This document shows positions 1 through 12,370 of a stretch of 64,000 bases of DNA, piece after piece (position 1 is the stretch's first letter; each line of letters opens with the position of its first letter). The notes under the pieces were generated by a model. That model was given only the letters and a program-made list of their open reading frames with translations. It was not told the origin of the DNA and did not search any database. The stretch is from Pontederia crassipes (Eukaryota > Streptophyta > Magnoliopsida > Commelinales > Pontederiaceae). The DNA lies in contig CM060196.1 in assembly GCA_030549335.1 (NCBI GenBank), positions 22,774,501 through 22,838,500 on the forward strand, given 5' to 3'. Made by a program: the position numbers and the translations under genes.

Positions 1-120
1 ACGGTCATAACCGTCGAAAAATTCGTCGAAAACGGAACCGTCGAAAAATTCGTCGCAAATTGCGACGGATTTAGAACCGTCGGAAATTATCCGTCGGAAA
101 ATCGCGATTTTCTTGTAGTG
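1..120 (+). mobile_element. 3' end of a CACTA-type DNA transposon (5' part outside window)
   Basis: The segment ends in TTTTCTTGTAGTG, the reverse complement of the CACTACAAGAAAA terminus typical of plant CACTA (En/Spm) transposons. The preceding ~110 bases are packed with short repeats of the type CCGTCGAAAA and TGCGACGG in both orientations, which fit the subterminal transposase-binding repeats of this superfamily. No transposase coding is visible, since the body lies left of the window. The three bases after the terminus (AAT) would be one half of the 3-bp target duplication. Confidence 0.75.
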
Positions 121-587
121 AATAGTACTGAAGGTTAGACCTGCCAATAACGTTACTAATAAAATATTAGCATTTTATTATATAATATTATAACATCTTT
201 TGTATTACTAACGAATTTCATTCTTCGGTAATATAAAAAACTAGGCCCGTCGATAATAATAATATTAAAATATTAAGATTTTACTGTATAATATTATAAT
301 ATATTTTATTATTAATTCAAATATCGACAAATCTAGTTTTCGATACAAATGTTAATATTTTATTAATTATATAATATTTTAATATATTTTTTATTAATTT
401 AAATATCGATGGTCCATGTATTACTGATAGATTAATACCTATGGTATGGACGATCGATATTAGTGACAGACATTTCGTCCATCGATATTTTGAAAGGATA
501 TTTCTCTTTCGTAAATTTCGTAACAAAATGTCACAAATTTTGACCCATAAAGATTTGATCGTAAAAGTGTGACGTTTTCTTGTAGTG
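121..587 (+). mobile_element. Second CACTA-type 3' terminus with AT-rich subterminal sequence
   Basis: A second copy of TTTTCTTGTAGTG ends at 587. The bases before it contain scattered ATCGA/TCGAT words but differ from the CCGTCG-rich repeats of the element ending at 120, so this is a different family or a decayed copy. The first element may be inserted in the second, which would make 121-587 the remaining right-hand part of the older host element. No coding sequence is seen. Confidence 0.5.
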
Positions 588-1459
588 ACAAGGAGTGCGA
601 GAGCCACTGCAATCATCAATTAAATAAGACGTTCTTTTTTTGCATTTTGCACAAAGTTAATGCTGGTTTTGGCATCATCCATCAAGCACACAATTTAATT
701 TGTGTCACCATATTGATCTATATATACTGCCAGTTTTGATTTGATGACTTTGATTAGTCACATATCAATTGAATTGAAAGATTAAAACTTGACCCTATTA
801 TTTGAAGGTTGCGACTTGCGAGCAGATATATATAATATCTATATATATCTTTGTTTTCTTAGCTAGGGCAACAACTTGTCGGTAGGGCACCTCCTTAATT
901 AATCCTACCTTCAAGATTTCCAAGTATTGGAGGTATGCCCCCAACTCAAAATTTGAATATATTGAGATAACTAAATTACATTGAAATCAACTAAGTTTAT
1001 GCAATGAAGTCACTGTGGATAATATAACATATATATAGATATAAGAAAACTGGATGTGCACTTTGCATATTGACTCAGATCTCTGTGGCAAATCTTTTTA
1101 TTGTAAATTCGTGAGCTACATGAACTTTACAATTATAATAACAGTTCACTATATATTTCGAACAAAATATGGTATCAATATTTAGTTTTGGTTTTTTGTT
1201 CATTGTTTTTGCCATCTTGAGCATTTTAATTATTAAAAACAATAATTATTTAAACTTTAAAAATACATCTAGACGTTAAAATGCATGAAATGAAACAAAT
1301 AAAACATAATTTTATTGTTATTAGTGTTTTGAATTAATACGTAATTCCTTCTAAATTAGTTAATTAACTCTTTATAGGAAATTATTTACAATAGAAAAAT
1401 CAACTATACATTTTTAACTTTAAACTATTTCCAATTTTAAAATGCAATGTCAAAAGTTA

Positions 1460-1462
<3 letters not shown>
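588..1462. other. AT-rich intergenic sequence, nothing recognised
   Basis: No open frame with protein-like composition, no tRNA and no clear repeat is visible here. It is AT-rich with short ATATAT runs. Confidence 0.5.

Positions 1463-1504
<42 letters not shown>
1463..1504. repeat. (AT)n microsatellite, ~42 bp
   Basis: An uninterrupted TA dinucleotide tract. Confidence 0.95.
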
Positions 1505-1506
<2 letters not shown>

Positions 1507-1670
1507 CAGTTATATTATGGTGCATTCACAAATGATTGCACCTTGCAATTCTATAATTCTGAACTATCATATCAACATCATTTTGATCAAAACACAAATA
1601 ATTTGAATCGTTGAATCAAAATGCTACCAATATAACAATGTATAGAATTATGAGATTATACGATTCAATC

Positions 1671-1672
<2 letters not shown>

Positions 1673-1701
<29 letters not shown>
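1673..1701. repeat. (AT)n microsatellite, ~29 bp
   Basis: A second uninterrupted TA tract about 170 bp after the first. The stretch between them contains TATAGAATTATGAGATTATACG-like words on both strands, so the two tracts may bracket a decayed palindromic element. Confidence 0.9.
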
Positions 1702-1703
<2 letters not shown>

Positions 1704-2487
1704 GAACATAATATATTAATTAAATGTTCAATACTGGAGTGATAATAATCCTTTTTTAAGTGGTGACTATAGGACACCCAAACCACCTAATTTACACGGT
1801 AGAACAGTAGAAGAGATACCGCCCCTTCATAAAGTACTTACTGTACGGCTTGCCCTTATGGATTGAGAGATTGGTACGTGGTAGGCGCAAAGGAGGCTTT
1901 CAGGGTCCCCTCCCTCTCCTTCCTCTCTCGATCTTATTGTCCAACTTGTCATACTCTCTCTCGCTCTCTCTCTCTCTCTATCTCGACGTTGCTTGTGCAA
2001 ACTTGTCATGCATGCATGAATGCCATGGGTCCCCAAAATATATGCTACCAAAATTTTATGATCATTCAGGTTTTGCATAAAGATACATCTTACCAAGCAA
2101 CAAAGTAGCAGTGGGTCTAACATTCCGGCATGGCCGACATGGGTCCATAATTTAATTAACACGTAGTTTGGTACGCCTTCATGCTTCTTTTTGTCAAAGA
2201 ATCTTAACATCAACATGACCCCTCCTTTGCTTGCTTGCTTTGAGCTACCACCTTGCAGTGGGTACCCCCAAACTGCATATTTTTTTTCAGAGTCTCATGC
2301 CGATGCTGTTTTATCTGCCTAGCTTGCTTAAGTGCATCATGTTTAGCATGCAAATTGTCTGAGAAAAGCTTCACTTGTAGCAAGCAAAAACAGAAAAAAA
2401 AAAGTCAGAAAGAGAATAGATAGATCGAACTTCTTCATTGCCTTCTATTAGCATCACTGTACCTACTACTTTAACATAAAACATAGC

Positions 2488-2488
<1 letters not shown>

Positions 2489-2561
<73 letters not shown>
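2489..2561. repeat. (AG)n microsatellite, ~72 bp
   Basis: A perfect GA/AG dinucleotide run. Such long GA tracts are typically length-polymorphic and are possible BPC/GAGA-factor binding sites, but here the tract is about 3.4 kb upstream of the nearest start codon, so a promoter role is only a guess. Confidence 0.95.
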
Positions 2562-2563
<2 letters not shown>

Positions 2564-3994
2564 CAGATGCTCTCGGGTTGACAGCCGAAAATATATATAA
2601 TTAACTAAGGACTTGCTGGTTCAGCAACTTGATCAATTCGGCTGCTGTCAAACTTAAATTTCCCATCACTCAACGCTTCTTTATTAATTCATATATGAGC
2701 AACCACTGGATTCGTTCTTCAACGTTTGCCGGGAATAATGGACATCGGTTTCCTGTGTAAGCCATGCAAGATGTCGGGGTAAAGCAATCTTTACACGCCA
2801 TTTATACTTGACTTGAATATATATACGTCATATGCATATAGGGTTGAGCCAGGGTGTCACAACTTTAAGGCTTACTACTATTATTTTTTTAATATCTTTT
2901 TTATTAATAATTTAAGAATCGATAACAAGAAAAAGTTATTCAAAATATCAACAATAATTATATTGTCATTTTCAAAATTTTACAAATTCATGCACGTTAT
3001 TAACTTTCATAGCGAATATAATTTATTTCTATAATTTCTTATGTTATAAAATCATTTTTTTATCATCAATGATTTTCTAAATAATTAGTCAATAAAATAT
3101 CATTATGATGTAAATAGATTTTCAGATCTAAGCAATGTTTCGTTTACTAATTACTAATCAAAATTACACTTTTTTTTTCTTTTCTAGGACTGATCAGTTA
3201 AGCGTCCCAATCGTACAATTATGTAACTTTAAGTTAATTAAGTTCGTTGATTGCTTCATTAGTTTCACATCAGTAGTTTATCATTATCTGGATAAATCAG
3301 TCAGAGCTAGCCACCATTTTAGACCCTGAAAACCATCAATCACCTTCAGAACTTGCTTATCAATTGTACCCTGGGAAAGGAAAAAGAAAGAGGAGGACGA
3401 AGAAGAGATGCATCTACCCGTACTCACTCTGCATGCTTGCAATTGTTTCTATGGCCTGTGAGTGGAGATTTAATGCTCCGTATATGCAACAAGAACAAGA
3501 CTTTAAATGCTCTCTAAGACGACGAAGAGGCCAAGGTTATCTACTGTCCAAGAGGGCAACGGCCGACCAAACGCCCTACCCTTGTCCGCTCCACGCACTA
3601 GGAATTGAACTAGTCGCTTGATCCCTGTCAATGTGAACCATTTGCATATGGTCAAATGTGCTACTGCTTATGATCAACCAGCCTAGCTGAGATGTTCGTC
3701 TGCAATACAGAGCATTGTCAGCAACTCTTCAGAGTTCATTTGTCAGACACATATGCAGACGATGCTGACAAAAGAGGATGGATTTTTTCGGTTCTGCCCT
3801 TGGGCACTGAGAAAAAAGAGGTTGTGGCATCATTTTCGTCATCAACGTTTCTTGACTTTTTGCAGGTTTAATTCTCGTGTGATCAATGCACACAGTTGTC
3901 GCTCCAACATTGGGTTGTTGGGGATTCAGTTTCTCAGAGCTGCAATGGCTCTTATATCATCTTTGATTATTCCCTGCGTAGAAGTTTGTGTTAT
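2562..3994. other. Intergenic sequence, no gene recognised
   Basis: Only short open frames of low-complexity composition occur. Nothing resembles a known protein or RNA gene. Confidence 0.4.
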
Positions 3995-4028
3995 CCCCCC
4001 CCCCCCCCCCCCCCCCCCCCACCCCCCC
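3995..4028. repeat. Poly-C tract (26 C, one A, 7 C)
   Basis: Line-by-line reading gives an almost uninterrupted 34-base C run, unusual in AT-rich plant intergenic DNA. The complementary G run could form a quadruplex. Long homopolymers are also common assembly or consensus errors, so the exact length is not reliable. Confidence 0.9.
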
Positions 4029-5637
4029 TGCAATGTCCCTTGGGTTCAGAAAAGAAATCTGGAGCTAAATTTAACAGTTGCTGCGCTACTTCTGCAAAGT
4101 ACTGCCAAGCATCACTGACTCACAAAATAAGGAGAATGATCCAATGTTCAACAGTGCACAGACAGAGCGGTAGAGATATCGAAATCATATTATTATGTGC
4201 GTCCAAAGTATAAGCTTTCAGTATGATTATGATAGCTTGATTCGACTTCAGTTCGATCATATAAAATGTGTGCAAGACGTTGCAGATACAAAGCCCTTTG
4301 CATGGACGAAGTAGCCCCGGCGATCATGTTTGCAAATAGTTTGCGGGAGATGAAGCGTCACAATGTTTACAGTGATAGCTCACTTGTAGACCGATGGAGC
4401 GTGCGGTCTTTGGTGGTATTGTAGGCGTTAAATGCCTGATTTGATTCCCCAGAGCATCATTAAACTGCTAGAGATCATGGGAGGGGGGAGAGAGAGCGAG
4501 AGAGCTTATGAGCACCACATATGATGTGATAATGATGGTTCAACAAGCCATCAGGAATGGAATCAGACATGCAGCTAATCCAGTTGAAAGGATGACAACA
4601 AGCAGTCAGTATGGACTCGAGCACAATGTTAAAGGGACAAACAGCCGACTGAAATCTTGTTCACATATATCACCCAAATGGGAGCAATTAAAACATACAT
4701 ATCTTGCATGCATGATCTCACAATCCAACTATGAACTTGCTAACCCCTGCATTAAAGTCCACTTGTTTGTGTGCTTAAATCTTAATCGACGACATGAAAC
4801 TTCCAAATTTAATTGTCGAGACAGGAAAGATAAATGCTACCATAATTTCATGTCAGATTCATTAGGTAAACAATGCCACGTAATTTTGAAGAAGTACAAG
4901 TTTTCTTGTTGCTCTGGTGGTCCTTTCTGCCTGCACTAATCAACATATCGGCGCTTAGTTTCGGTGCCCATCGAGTTTAATGCGAGATGTTAGGATTTAC
5001 CAGAGTTGGTGATGGTTGACAGGGCAAATGGCTGTTCTTATGGATCAGAACTTTGCTGTTTCTCAATAAGTTACAGTTCAGCTTGAGGTTGTATTGATTT
5101 GCTACATGCCAGTCAAATTAGCCCTCTTGCAATTAAAATGATTAATCCACATGCTACTCTGCACTAACATGCAACTGATTCCTAGCAAAATAACTTTCCT
5201 GTAGTACTTTCTGAGAAGAAGATTCTTCCTTTTTTAGTCAGACCACAAATTGTAATATCTCCAAAACAGCTAAATATTTCTTCATAAACGTCCACAATTT
5301 TTGCTCTCCCAAGACAAATCTTTTTAAGGCATCATCTAAAACAAACGTTTGAAACAAGATTAGCCACATCATAATCCTGCATTAATTTGGAAGAAGTATT
5401 TGATATGTCAGTCATGTTTTCATATCATAATAAGAGGAAGAAAAGTTTGATTTGTGCGAACTCTGAAGGGGTGCACGCTGATTAGACACAGAGAACAGCA
5501 CACCACACAGCAAACACGCTAAGATAGGAGGCCCTACTCCACATAACACTGTGCCAACCACATTAACTAAAGAAGCTCCATTGCTGTGTACAGCTTTAAG
5601 CTCTGAGTGGCTTTACTACTACTGCTACTCTACTCTA
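4029..5637. other. Intergenic sequence upstream of the XTH gene
   Basis: It contains one 143-codon open frame (4508-4939) that has no recognisable domain and is rich in residues typical of chance frames. No RNA gene is recognised. The last few hundred bases presumably belong to the XTH promoter. Confidence 0.4.
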
Positions 5638-5660
5638 CTCTCTCTCTCTCTCTCTCTCTT
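5638..5660. repeat. (CT)n microsatellite in the XTH promoter
   Basis: A CT tract of about 22 bp lies about 300 bp upstream of the XTH start codon. Pyrimidine patches near transcription starts are frequent in plant core promoters. Confidence 0.85.
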
Positions 5661-5888
5661 CACATGTTTGGAAGCACCATTTGACCTTGCAAACGTGAAC
5701 CAAGCTCATCAGAAGCTAATTAATGGCAGTTGACAATAACTCGAATCTACCGTACTGTTTTCTGTTAAAAAAAACTTTCTTCATCAAAGTTGGATCAATA
5801 GTTGCGGTTTGAATTTGTCCTCATCTAATTACTCTCTCCTGTTTGGATATGTCCATACTCTCACTCATTGAGGAGCTTCTCCGTCCCT

Positions 5889-5898
5889 CTATTTATAC
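5889..5898 (+). promoter_or_regulatory. Candidate TATA box of the XTH gene
   Basis: CTATTTATACCC lies about 65 bp upstream of the ATG at 5958, which would put transcription start near 5920-5930 and give a short 5' leader of ~30-40 nt without any upstream ATG. Confidence 0.6.
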
Positions 5899-5957
5899 CC
5901 AGCGTCTTCTACACAATTTCATACACCCTGCCACTGCCGCTTGTTCTTGAATTGTGC

Positions 5958-7707
5958 ATGATGGCTGTGCTCATTCAGTGCTTCCTTCTCTTCCTCATGC
6001 TTCAATGCTACTCCAATGTTCTTGCCCAACCCTCTCCGGGATACTACCCGAGCTCCGCGGTCGGTCAGATAAAGTTCTACCAAGGGTACAACAATCTCTG
6101 GGGATCTCAACACCAATCAGTCTCCCCGGACCAGTCATCCGTAACGGTTTGGCTGGACCAGAACTCAGGTGATCAATTAGCTGATATCAGAGTGAACCAA
6201 CTGCTCTAGTAGCATTTATTTATTTATCCTAACCAGGAACCATTCGTGACACTTTTATATAGGTACTGGATTCAAGTCCAACACTGCATACAGGAACGGC
6301 TACTTTGGTGCTTCTGTTAAGCTTCAGGCCGGCTACACTGCTGGAGTGAACACAGCATTCTACGTGAGTGATCAGACCAATCCAACAGTATCTGTGTCTG
6401 AATTATGAGTCTGATCATTTCACCTAATTCTCAGCTATCAAACAACCAAGCTTATCCCGGGTACCATGATGAGATCGACATCGAATTCCTCGGCAATCTA
6501 CCAGGGAGGCCGTACATCCTTCAGACTAACGTCTACGTCCGGGGGAGCGGCGACGGCAGGCTCATAGGAAGGGAGGTGAGGTTCCACCTCTGGTTTGATC
6601 CCACGGCAGACTTCCATCACTACGCCATTCTCTGGAACCCGGATGAGATCATGTAAGTCCTCTGTCAAAACAAACAATTCGATCATCAACAGAAATCGGT
6701 CACACATTTTGTGTCCCAATTTAATTAATGCAGCTAATTAATCAAATTGTATGACCAAGTAAACCACTATAGTTTAGAGGTCGGTTGAACAAATCAATCG
6801 GATTGAGAATACAGGAGGATGCAGAGAAGACAAAGTTTGATGCCAATTAATGACACGGTTCACAGTGCCACCATGCACCTCCTTACGAAGATTTCAATCA
6901 TATTCGTATCGTCCATGGTTCCATACCTACCAGTTTCTAACTTTCTGTTCAGAGGGTCCATATGAGTTGGTGACTTGCTGTGGGAGGGGGGAGAGAGAGA
7001 CTAAGAGAGCAGTCGACTTGGGACCTACCTGGCTACCTCTGTGTCCTGCATGGGACTGGAAAGGTCCTTGATCACGTACGTGCCACGCATGGGTGCACAA
7101 AGACATGAATGATATTCTTGAGTCTTGACACTATCTGATTGCTAAGTTACCATCTTTCTCTATCCTTGCAAGTTCAGGTTAAGAACAATATCACTTTTCA
7201 GATGAAACTCGTCAGAGACTGAGAGCTTTCTGAATGAGTTCGTCGCTCTGTTCTTTTACAGAGAAGACAATAATATATAACACACAACTCGTCTTCATGC
7301 AAGTTAAACTTCTCAAACTTTCTGACCATAATGCATTACATGCATTCAGATTCTTCGTTGACGACGCGCCGATCAGGAGGTACGCGAGGAAGATCGAGGC
7401 GACGTTCCCGGACAGGGAGATGTGGGCGTACGGCTCCATCTGGGACGCGTCGTCGTGGGCGACGGAGAACGGGAGGTACAAGGCCGATTACCGCTACCAG
7501 CCCTTCGTCTCCAAGTTCACCAACTTCAGGATCGGCGGCTGCGCCGTCTCCTCCGGAGCCGGCTGCCAACCGGTGCGGTCCTCGCCATCCGGCGGCGGGC
7601 TCAGCCCGCAGCAGTATGCGGCGATGCAGTGGGCGCAGAGGAACTACATGGTGTACGACTACTGCCACGACTACTCCAGGGACCATTCCCTCACCCCTGA
7701 GTGCTAA
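5958..7707 (+). CDS. XTH32-like: Xyloglucan endotransglucosylase/hydrolase, XTH31/32-like (GH16), 4 exons
   Basis: The enzyme cuts xyloglucan backbones in the cell wall and rejoins them to other xyloglucan ends, or to water. The exons are 5958-6168, 6263-6363, 6435-6652 and 7350-7707, all with GT..AG borders and consistent phases, giving 295 residues, the usual family length. Residues 1-23 form a hydrophobic signal peptide ending at VLA/Q. The catalytic motif [10 protein letters not shown] is at ~115-124, with E117 as nucleophile, D119 as helper and E121 as acid/base. The C-terminal XET region carries the conserved cysteines (GGC..., YDYC..., PEC at the end). The N-glycosylation sequon found just after the motif in most XTHs is absent (FLGNLPG), as in group III-A proteins such as XTH31/32, which are known for relatively strong hydrolase activity. 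Two tandem ATGs (5958, 5961) could both serve as start. The last exon is much more GC-rich than the introns. Subfamily assignment is from remembered family features. Confidence 0.95.
6653..7349 (+). other. Third intron of the XTH gene (697 bp)
   Basis: It is bounded by AT/GTAAGT and TTCAG/A, splits an Ile codon (AT|A), and leads from ...PDEI to IFFVDD. No inserted element is recognised in it. Confidence 0.9.
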
Positions 7708-9269
7708 TCGAGTTCCATCTATTCGATCTGCATGCACGCCCTCGTGCAAATTGCATGCGTTCGTCATTCGATTCCGCATTAAATATATTTGTTCCCGCGC
7801 CCAACTGCTGCACTGTGAGCATGCATGCATGGCGTCGGTGTGGTGGTAGCGTAGCAGGGCAGGGGTTGAGGCGTTTGCTTGTACGTATACGTATCCCATA
7901 TATATAAAATGTGATAAGAGTCGTGTGCTCTCATGCATAATAGTCTTGGTGTGTAATTGGAGTGGCATTTTGATTGAAGGAAAAAAAAATGTTGGCATTG
8001 GGTCAACTGTTTTTGTTAATGAGTCAATTGCAATTCAGATGAAATGTTGAAAAATCTTTCGTCATGTTTTGATTTTTTTTAAATCCAATATTTACCCTTT
8101 TAGTTAGTTTGGTGGAAAGAAATAATGACTACAAATATGAGATAAAATATTCAAATTTGGATTCAATGAGAAAATCACAAATCAGTTGGCTCAAAAAACA
8201 TATAATTTCCCGAAAGTTTTTTATTTGCCCTATGCAGAAAAATAAAGATTCAGTCACAAAAGTTCACAGGAATAGCTTATCATATTGCCATCCAACATGA
8301 AGCAACAATGTTTGACTAGTCACATAATAATTAATATGACAAATCTTAGAATATTTGAGTATGTAAGTTACAAAATTTAAGATGAATTAGTACGTGAACA
8401 TTAAAATATGATACTAATTAATCATTTAATTGTGTATAAAAGATAGTCTTGTATTAATGAATAATTACACTTTTGAATAAAAATATATGTGCACATGTGT
8501 TATAGATGAAATGATGTCACAGATGTATTTGTTTTGTGAATGAAGGGATATCGTAATCTATGTAGAGTTACATTCTTTTATTAACAAAGATATGTGTTCT
8601 TGTATAAATAGATATGCTCTTTTATCATAAAAAAAAATTGTATTAAAAAAATCAAATGAAGGTTTTGATAATATTTTTTTTATGAAAATACATACTTATA
8701 TAAAATAACCTATCAAGCATATAAATAGGTGATAGGTCCCTTTTCAAATATTTTTAGTAGATGCACAACATAACAAGATGCAATCTAAATTCGAAAGGAG
8801 TCATCAGATCGAATTAAGCCGATCAAACTCGGCTGAACCATCCACCCAGATGGTTTTCTTACGGTCCATGCGGTTTAGGTTTAGTGAATTATGTAAAATG
8901 GTGATAATATTTTGGTTGGCAATAAGGCTTTACCTCTAAAACCTCTTCAAGATAAAGAGACAGTAAGCAACTACATCATATGTGAACGTTTGATATTTAT
9001 TTTTGGTTTAACTTATAAAAACAATTCTTCTAGCAACTTCGAATATTAAAAATCAAATAATAATTTATCATCTAGTAAAAATAAAATGTTAGATAATTTT
9101 TTAGTTTAATTTTTATCACTTTATTTTAAATAAGCAAAAATAATTAAGTTCATGAATTATGAGTTTATATATTAATTTACATGTTAAGGATCAAAATAAA
9201 AAAAAATGAATGATTGTCATGGTCCTTTATTTATTAAAATGTGTTAATATATTATAGGGATTAATGGAG
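7708..9269. other. 3' flank of XTH and AT-rich intergenic DNA
   Basis: The first ~300 bp presumably hold the XTH 3' UTR; a TATATATAAAATG-like stretch and AAATAT words occur near 7785-7910, but no single poly(A) signal is decisive. From ~8000 onward it is AT-rich with no gene recognised. Confidence 0.4.
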
Positions 9270-11699
9270 TGGAATGCCCCAAAATTCGACCCATCACATA
9301 GAGAAATCTCCTTTCGATCGTTACTTTCTTTGAATTTTTCGTAGACCTAAATGATCAAGAAAAGTGACACGTAAGCAGAAGAGTTAATAAATAATATAAT
9401 ACAATAAATGAAGAAAATGCGAAAGCTAAATAGATAAAAGTTACATCCAAACATCTTAACATAAGGCATATAAAAGTCTGTCATAAGTACGACTCTATAA
9501 GTCCCATCCAAATAAAATACAACTCGATATGAAGAAAAGCAGAAGACTTCAACTATACTCTAGGATAACCATGTGCACACGCCATCGGAACTGTAGTCGT
9601 CGCACACACCTCAACCAAGCGCGCATCCATATCATACATGTGAGGATCACACAGGGCAAGCTCAACCATTAACATTACACTAAGTGTAAGTTCGTATAAG
9701 TCATAAGACAATTCCATTAGAATAAGCATGAGACAAATAATAAGATGGAGATGTGAGAATAAATCAATAAATCATCATGGGTTCATATTCATTCATTTCA
9801 TTTCCCATTCATGTTCATCATTCATCTTCTTTATTCATGTTCATAAGGATAAAGTCCTTCCATCCATCTTTGGTCATTCATATTCTTTCATATTATCCAT
9901 AACTTAGAAGAGCTCTCCACTTTTAGGACATACCATTGCAGACACACAAGTTTGTAGCTATCTAGACCTTGATGGGCCAATGGGAGATTAGTGCCACGAT
10001 CACTCCTGTCGAGCAAGATGACATCGCACAAGACGGAAACATATATAGAGATAAACTCTCATCTAGATAGGCAAATGGTAACCTTCCATCATATCTTATA
10101 ATTCACGAGCCTCCCTTTCGTGGATCAATCAAGATTGTATGGAGCAAAAGTGACTCGTGATCATTCTTTAGGTCCGTTTCATTCAATATCAATCAGGTGG
10201 AATAAGCTTAACAAATCAGAGTGTTTGGATTAAAGTCATATTTTTTTGTCCACATATCGGACTCCAGAAAGTCGAGCGGTTGTCTGGTTGAAGTTCATTC
10301 AACGGTCATCCGAAAGGGAAGCGAATGTTTGTTTATCAGTGTTCTTCAATTGATTGAAAAGATTACGGTCGTCTGTTCTGAGTTCATTCTTTAATTATTT
10401 TAAGATCGTGTTCTGTCGGTCGACTAAGATAGGATCGATCGCCCATTTTCAATGAGTAGTCTTTTAGATTTTTGGTTGAGTTTCGATCGATCGAAACTAG
10501 ACCAATTGTTCGTTGTGAACAGTGTCGTCTTCCTCGATCGATCAGAGTTGGTCCTCTGTTGACTGCCAGAAGTTCTTCCGACGTGATCATCCATATGGTC
10601 GTCCGAAATGGTTTCCATCGATCGACTCATCGTCATTTTCGAGTCTCGACATTTTTTTAATTCAGTCATTCGAAAAGCTTTAGGACTTTCATTCTAGTCC
10701 ATATTGATCATCCGATCGAGTTTCAGTCGTCTGATATGGCATGTCGCTATACTCTACCATGCTGAATTGAATGCCTGAAAGGGTTTAGGTCGTCTGCTTT
10801 AGTTTGACAGAACCGAAGGTTATAGCGGATCCTTACATTTTCAATCAATTTTTCCAACACAGAATTCATCTAACACTATCTACTATGATTTCTTATATAA
10901 AGCATGGTCCAGATATCAATTCTTAATATAATTTTCATCATAACATACATATCATTTCTTTCCTACAACATAAATAGTTGGTTTTTCCTGTCTTCAAACA
11001 TAAAGCAATTTTCAATCTATCTCAATTTCATATAATATAAACTACAAACTTTAAGACATAATATAATTAATCAATTGACTATCTAAGTTGTACACTAATC
11101 AATCTAATCATCCGAGTATATTATCAACTTACATATCACATGAAAATCATTCGACAATGGTTCAGAAATTTCAAGAAACACAAATCCATATATTCACATA
11201 ATCATAAAACTTAATCTAACATTGCTAGCATGAATCTTAACCACTAATGTTCTTATAACATGCATAATCCTTCCGAACTTATCCCATGTCCTAGATCTCA
11301 AAAACACACTTGTTTTGTTGCAATCCTCGATTCTACACACGTTAGATCATCCTCAGCCCCTTCCTCATCGTCTTCCTGCGTCATCAGCGAATGAGGAGGA
11401 GATGGAGGTTTTTAAGGTGATTGTTTTGTCCCTTGGCCTCCCACCTCATGAGTGGAAGGAGGTTACCTTCCTTTGGCCGGTGCAATGAAGAGAGGAGAGA
11501 GATTGAAACTAATGTTCTTCGACTTCTGCCTGTTGCACTTTCGGACGCCCAAAAGTGTTTCGGTCCTCCGGTGGTGCATCAGTTGAAGTTGCCGATTGGT
11601 CGTGATATCGGGCATCCGTTCTGAGTTTCTATCGCTCAAAAATTCGGCATCAGTTAAATTATAAAGTTTTTAAAATTTTGGAATTTTTGGTGTGTTACA
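9270..11699 (-). mobile_element. Probable solo LTR of a Gypsy-type retrotransposon, ~2.4 kb
   Basis: Read on the minus strand the segment starts TGTAACACACC and ends GGGGCATTCCA, i.e. TG...CA ends like a plant Gypsy LTR. The five bases outside each end, TGGAG (9265-9269) and TGGGG (11700-11704), match at four of five positions, as an old target duplication would. The interior lacks open frames and has repeated words such as GTCGTCTG/GTCATCCGAAA. No internal domain with gag-pol follows on either side, so a solo LTR is the simplest reading. The boundaries rest on one mismatch-bearing duplication and could be wrong. Confidence 0.5.
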
Positions 11700-11702
11700 T
11701 GG

Positions 11703-12370
11703 GGTGTAACACCCCTCGGGTGAAAAATTGTGTAGCGCATGCATCTGAGCCATTGGATCAAATAGACAACTCATATCACATCTTTTCCCCCACTGACAGA
11801 GCGCGACGATAGATCGGGGATAGGAACGACGCAGTGGGCGATGGATCGGGGATGGGGGTGGCGCAAGTCATGGATGGAGGCAAAGATCGGGGATGCAGAG
11901 GAGGAGAGGACGGGGAGAGAGGGGAGGAGACGATCAGGCGGCTGGCAGTGGCAACATGTGATAGATCGATGATGACGATGGCAACAGGTGAGAAATTGAC
12001 GGGGCGGCACCAGGCGAGAGATTGGTGGCGATGGCGCAGATCAAGGACAAGGGGCGACAATTGGAGGAGAGAAGAGAGGAGAGCGGAGGGATGGTAGTGG
12101 TGGCACAGATCAGGGATGGGGGAAAGCGAGGAGAGCGGAGGGGAGGCAACAATGGCGCAAATGGGAGACGAGGGCGGCGACCGAAGGAGAGAAGAGAGAG
12201 CGAAGAAGAGGAGGCAGCGGCGATTGGAGGGGAGAGAGGAAAGAGGGGAGAGAGAGCGTGCACAAGTAGAGAGAGGGAGAGAAAATTGTGAAATAATCTA
12301 AGCCCTTGATCTAAAATGAAGGTTTCATATTAAGGCGTTGCACCAAGTTTAACCCAAATGGTATTACACC
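11703..12370. mobile_element. TIR DNA element with a GA-rich core
   Basis: The left end GGTGTAACACCCCTCGGGTG and the reverse complement of the right end, GGTGTAATACCATTTGGGTT, are related over about 38 bp (both continue to a ...GTG(T/C)A(G/A)CGC word), defining terminal inverted repeats. Between ~11800 and 12290 the plus strand is strongly purine-rich (GGGGA, GGAGAG, GATGG words) and locally GC-rich, which creates open frames on both strands that I consider non-genic. No clear target duplication is seen. Confidence 0.45.

Noticed and set aside
1827-2216. Overlapping open frames on both strands around a CT tract
   Set aside because: They are driven by the TCTCTC repeat (RERERA/LSLSLS translations) and have no domain.
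4508-4939. 143-codon open frame upstream of XTH
   Set aside because: No signal peptide, domain or family resemblance; composition typical of chance frames in noncoding DNA.
5868-5957. 30-codon N-terminal extension of XTH
   Set aside because: Starts at TTG and overlaps the TATA box; the ATG at 5958 begins a normal signal peptide.
7336-7998. 220-codon minus-strand frame over the last XTH exon
   Set aside because: Antisense shadow of a GC-rich exon whose plus frame is clearly XTH.
11771-12300. Several 60-109-codon frames on both strands
   Set aside because: By-products of purine-rich low-complexity DNA inside a TIR element.
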